5,990 nucleotides of DNA from an uncultured Pseudomonadota bacterium. GTDB taxonomy: Bacteria; Myxococcota_A; UBA796; GCA-2862545. Under the pieces are notes generated by a model that worked only from the letters and a program-made list of their open reading frames with translations, was not told the origin of the DNA and ran no database searches. The position numbers were made by a program, and so were the translations under genes. This document shows positions 4,330-5,990 of the stretch, in pieces; positions within the stretch are counted from its first letter, which is position 1, and each line of letters starts with the position of its first letter. Location: NCBI GenBank assembly GCA_937891875.1, contig CALATR010000127.1:1-5990 (forward strand), read 5' to 3'.

Positions 4330-5990
4330 CTACGCGGCGTTCTGCGCGGCCAGGAAGGCCTCGAACGCCTCCATGATGTCCGGCGGAAGCTCGCCATCGC
4401 CGAGGCTGGTGGTCTGCTCGACCTTGCGCAGCTGGAACTGAGCGACGGCCTCCTCCAGCAGCTGGACCAGCTCGGCCAGGGTGCGGGACGAGTCGGACAC
4501 GTTCTGCGAGGCGAGCACGTTGTCCTGCACGGTGCCCTCGAGGTGGCTGACCGCGTCGCGGATCTGGCTCATGCCTGCGGCCTGCTCGGCGCTGGCGTGG
4601 GCGATGTGATCGACGACCTCCGCGGTCTCGCCGGCGCTGGCGACGATGGACTGCAGGGCCTCGGCCGTGCGGCGGGCAAACTCGCCACCCTTGACGGCGT
4701 TCTCGTTGGACTCGCCGACGATCACCTCGACCTCCTTGGCGGCTTCGGCGCTGCGCTGGGCCAGGTTGCGGACCTCCTCCGCGACGACCGCGAAGCCACG
4801 TCCGTGCTCGCCGGCCCGCGCCGCCTCGACCGCGGCGTTGAGCGACAGCAGGTTCGTCTGGAAGGCGATCTCGTCGATCATGCGGATGATGCGGGTGACC
4901 CGGTCCGACGAGGAGGAGATCCCCTCCATCGCCTCGAGCAGGCCCGCCATCTCCTTGTTTCCGCGCTTGGAGCTCTCGCTCACGGTGCGAGCCAGGTCAC
5001 GGGCGCGCTCGGCGCCGGTGGCGTTCTGGCTGACCTGCGCCTCGATCTCGACGATGGCGGCTCCCATCTGCTCGAAGGCGGCGGCGCTGCGGTTGTTGTT
5101 CTCGGCGACGATGCCGCTCGCCTCGGTGAGCGGGGCGATGAGGCCGGTGATCTCGCCGCTGGCGGTGCGCACGCGCTGCAGCGCCTCGTTCAGGCGACCG
5201 ACCATGCGGGACATCGCGTCCATCATGGCGTCGTCGTCGCCGCGGGAGCTCACCTTGACCCGCAGGTCGCCGTCCGCGATCTGGGCGGCGACCGCCGCGA
5301 CGGTGTTGCTCGCCGCGTTCAGGTCGTTCACGCTGGCGATCACCTGCTTGAACGCGCCTTCCCACTTGTTCTCGACCGCCGGTCCGACCTTGCCGACCGC
5401 GAGGTCCGACAGGCGGGCGGTGGTGGTCTCGATCGGGCCCTGGACCGCGTCGACCAGGCCGTTGACCGACTGCATGATCTCGGTGAGGCGCTTGTCGAGG
5501 CCGACCGTGGAGCCGCGGGCGGACAGGTCGCCCCGGGAGCACTTCTCCGACAGCGAGGCCATCTCGCCCTCGAAGCGCTTCCGCGACACCGTCTCCTCGG
5601 TGATGTCCGAGGCGAACTTCACGACCTTGTACACCTTGCCGCGCTGGTCGGTGATGGGGTTGTATGAGGCCTGGATGTAGACGCTCTTGCCGGCGTGGTC
5701 GACGCGCTCGTACGCGCCCGACTGGAACTTGCCGGCGGCGAGATCGCGCCAGAACTGGGCGTACGCCGGCGAGGCGGCCTCCTTCTGGGGCACGAACATG
5801 CGGTGGTGCTTGCCGACGATGTCCTCCTCGTCGTAGCCGACCACGCCGAGGAAGTTGTCGTTCGCGCCCAGGATCGTGCCGTCCGGCGAAAAGGAGATGA
5901 CCGCGGTGGAGCGGGACAGCGCGGCGAGCTGGCCCTCGTAGTCGTTGTTGCGGATGGTCTGCTCGGTGATGTCCGTCGCGAACTTGACCA
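4330..5990 (-). CDS. Methyl-accepting chemotaxis protein with tandem PAS and poly-HAMP modules, 5'-partial
   Basis: The minus-strand frame is open from the right edge (first full codon at 5988) to a TAG at 4332-4330, giving 552 residues with the N-terminus missing. The segment starts with the end of one PAS repeat (V-K-F-A-T-D-I-T-E-Q). It continues with a complete PAS domain (about residues 24-130) ending in the near-identical V-V-K-F-A-S-D-I-T-E-E. About three HAMP-like repeats follow (145-270, with G-D-L turns). The methyl-accepting signalling hairpin comes next, with its tip E-I-A-F-Q-T-N-L-L-S-L-N-A-A-V-E at 373-388, which contacts CheA and CheW. No membrane segment is visible, so it is probably a cytoplasmic or PAS-ligand (redox, haem or small-molecule) receptor. 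The tail ends A-F-L-A-A-Q-N-A-A, with no CheR-docking N-W-E-T-F-type peptide. A GTG at 5844 is in frame but inside the PAS domain, so it is not the start. Confidence 0.93.
   Translation of the reverse strand, partial: VKFATDITEQTIRNNDYEGQLAALSRSTAVISFSPDGTILGANDNFLGVVGYDEEDIVGKHHRMFVPQKEAASPAYAQFWRDLAAGKFQSGAYERVDHAGKSVYIQASYNPITDQRGKVYKVVKFASDITEETVSRKRFEGEMASLSEKCSRGDLSARGSTVGLDKRLTEIMQSVNGLVDAVQGPIETTTARLSDLAVGKVGPAVENKWEGAFKQVIASVNDLNAASNTVAAVAAQIADGDLRVKVSSRGDDDAMMDAMSRMVGRLNEALQRVRTASGEITGLIAPLTEASGIVAENNNRSAAAFEQMGAAIVEIEAQVSQNATGAERARDLARTVSESSKRGNKEMAGLLEAMEGISSSSDRVTRIIRMIDEIAFQTNLLSLNAAVEAARAGEHGRGFAVVAEEVRNLAQRSAEAAKEVEVIVGESNENAVKGGEFARRTAEALQSIVASAGETAEVVDHIAHASAEQAAGMSQIRDAVSHLEGTVQDNVLASQNVSDSSRTLAELVQLLEEAVAQFQLRKVEQTTSLGDGELPPDIMEAFEAFLAAQNAA

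Noticed and set aside
4300..4345. Bidirectional intrinsic terminator at the convergent junction
   Set aside because: Only the six-base TAGCTA palindrome is present; there is no GC stem followed by a T run.
4543..5680. Two + strand open frames of 374 and 344 codons inside the chemoreceptor gene
   Set aside because: The minus-strand frame has unmistakable chemoreceptor hairpin and PAS motifs; these are antisense shadows with low-complexity composition.

Overview
The window is very GC-rich, with dense G/C third codon positions and long spurious open frames on both strands. Several traits suggest a Myxococcota or other deltaproteobacterial-type genome: Asp/Thr/Gly-repeat lipoproteins, a LysM lipoprotein whose C-terminus resembles the AgmX/PglI domain, a multi-PAS chemoreceptor and probable selenoprotein use. 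This assignment is an inference from gene style; no marker gene is present.

Layout. Positions 1-564 hold the 3' part of a ChaN-like (haem-binding uptake/Tiki superfamily) gene. Positions 565-1243 contain no credible gene. They hold two ~230-bp direct repeats, about 95% identical by eye, with heptad-rich (GGTCTCT-type) inverted arms. A perfect 15-bp inverted repeat brackets the pair. A compact + strand cluster follows: a PhoD-type metallophosphoesterase lipoprotein (1244-3004), a DsbA/FrnE-like thioredoxin-fold oxidoreductase (3020-3676) and a LysM lipoprotein (3673-4329). The last two overlap by four bases. A PAS/HAMP methyl-accepting chemotaxis protein lies on the minus strand (4330 to the right edge) and converges on the cluster with no bases between the two stop codons.

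Main discovery. The thioredoxin-fold gene has an in-frame TGA at 3053-3055, exactly where the first cysteine of the C-P-W-C redox motif belongs, so the motif reads U-P-W-C. A seven-pair stem with a five-base loop (3065-3083) starts at the distance expected of a bacterial SECIS. A conventional ORF caller would start this gene at the ATG at 3098 and lose the active site. The best reading is an undercalled selenocysteine-containing DsbA/FrnE-like protein.

How the genes fit together. The two lipoproteins are probably exported to the envelope. The selenoprotein has no visible signal peptide and is probably cytoplasmic. Close spacing suggests co-transcription, but nothing in the sequence establishes a shared pathway. 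No promoter or terminator could be identified with confidence.
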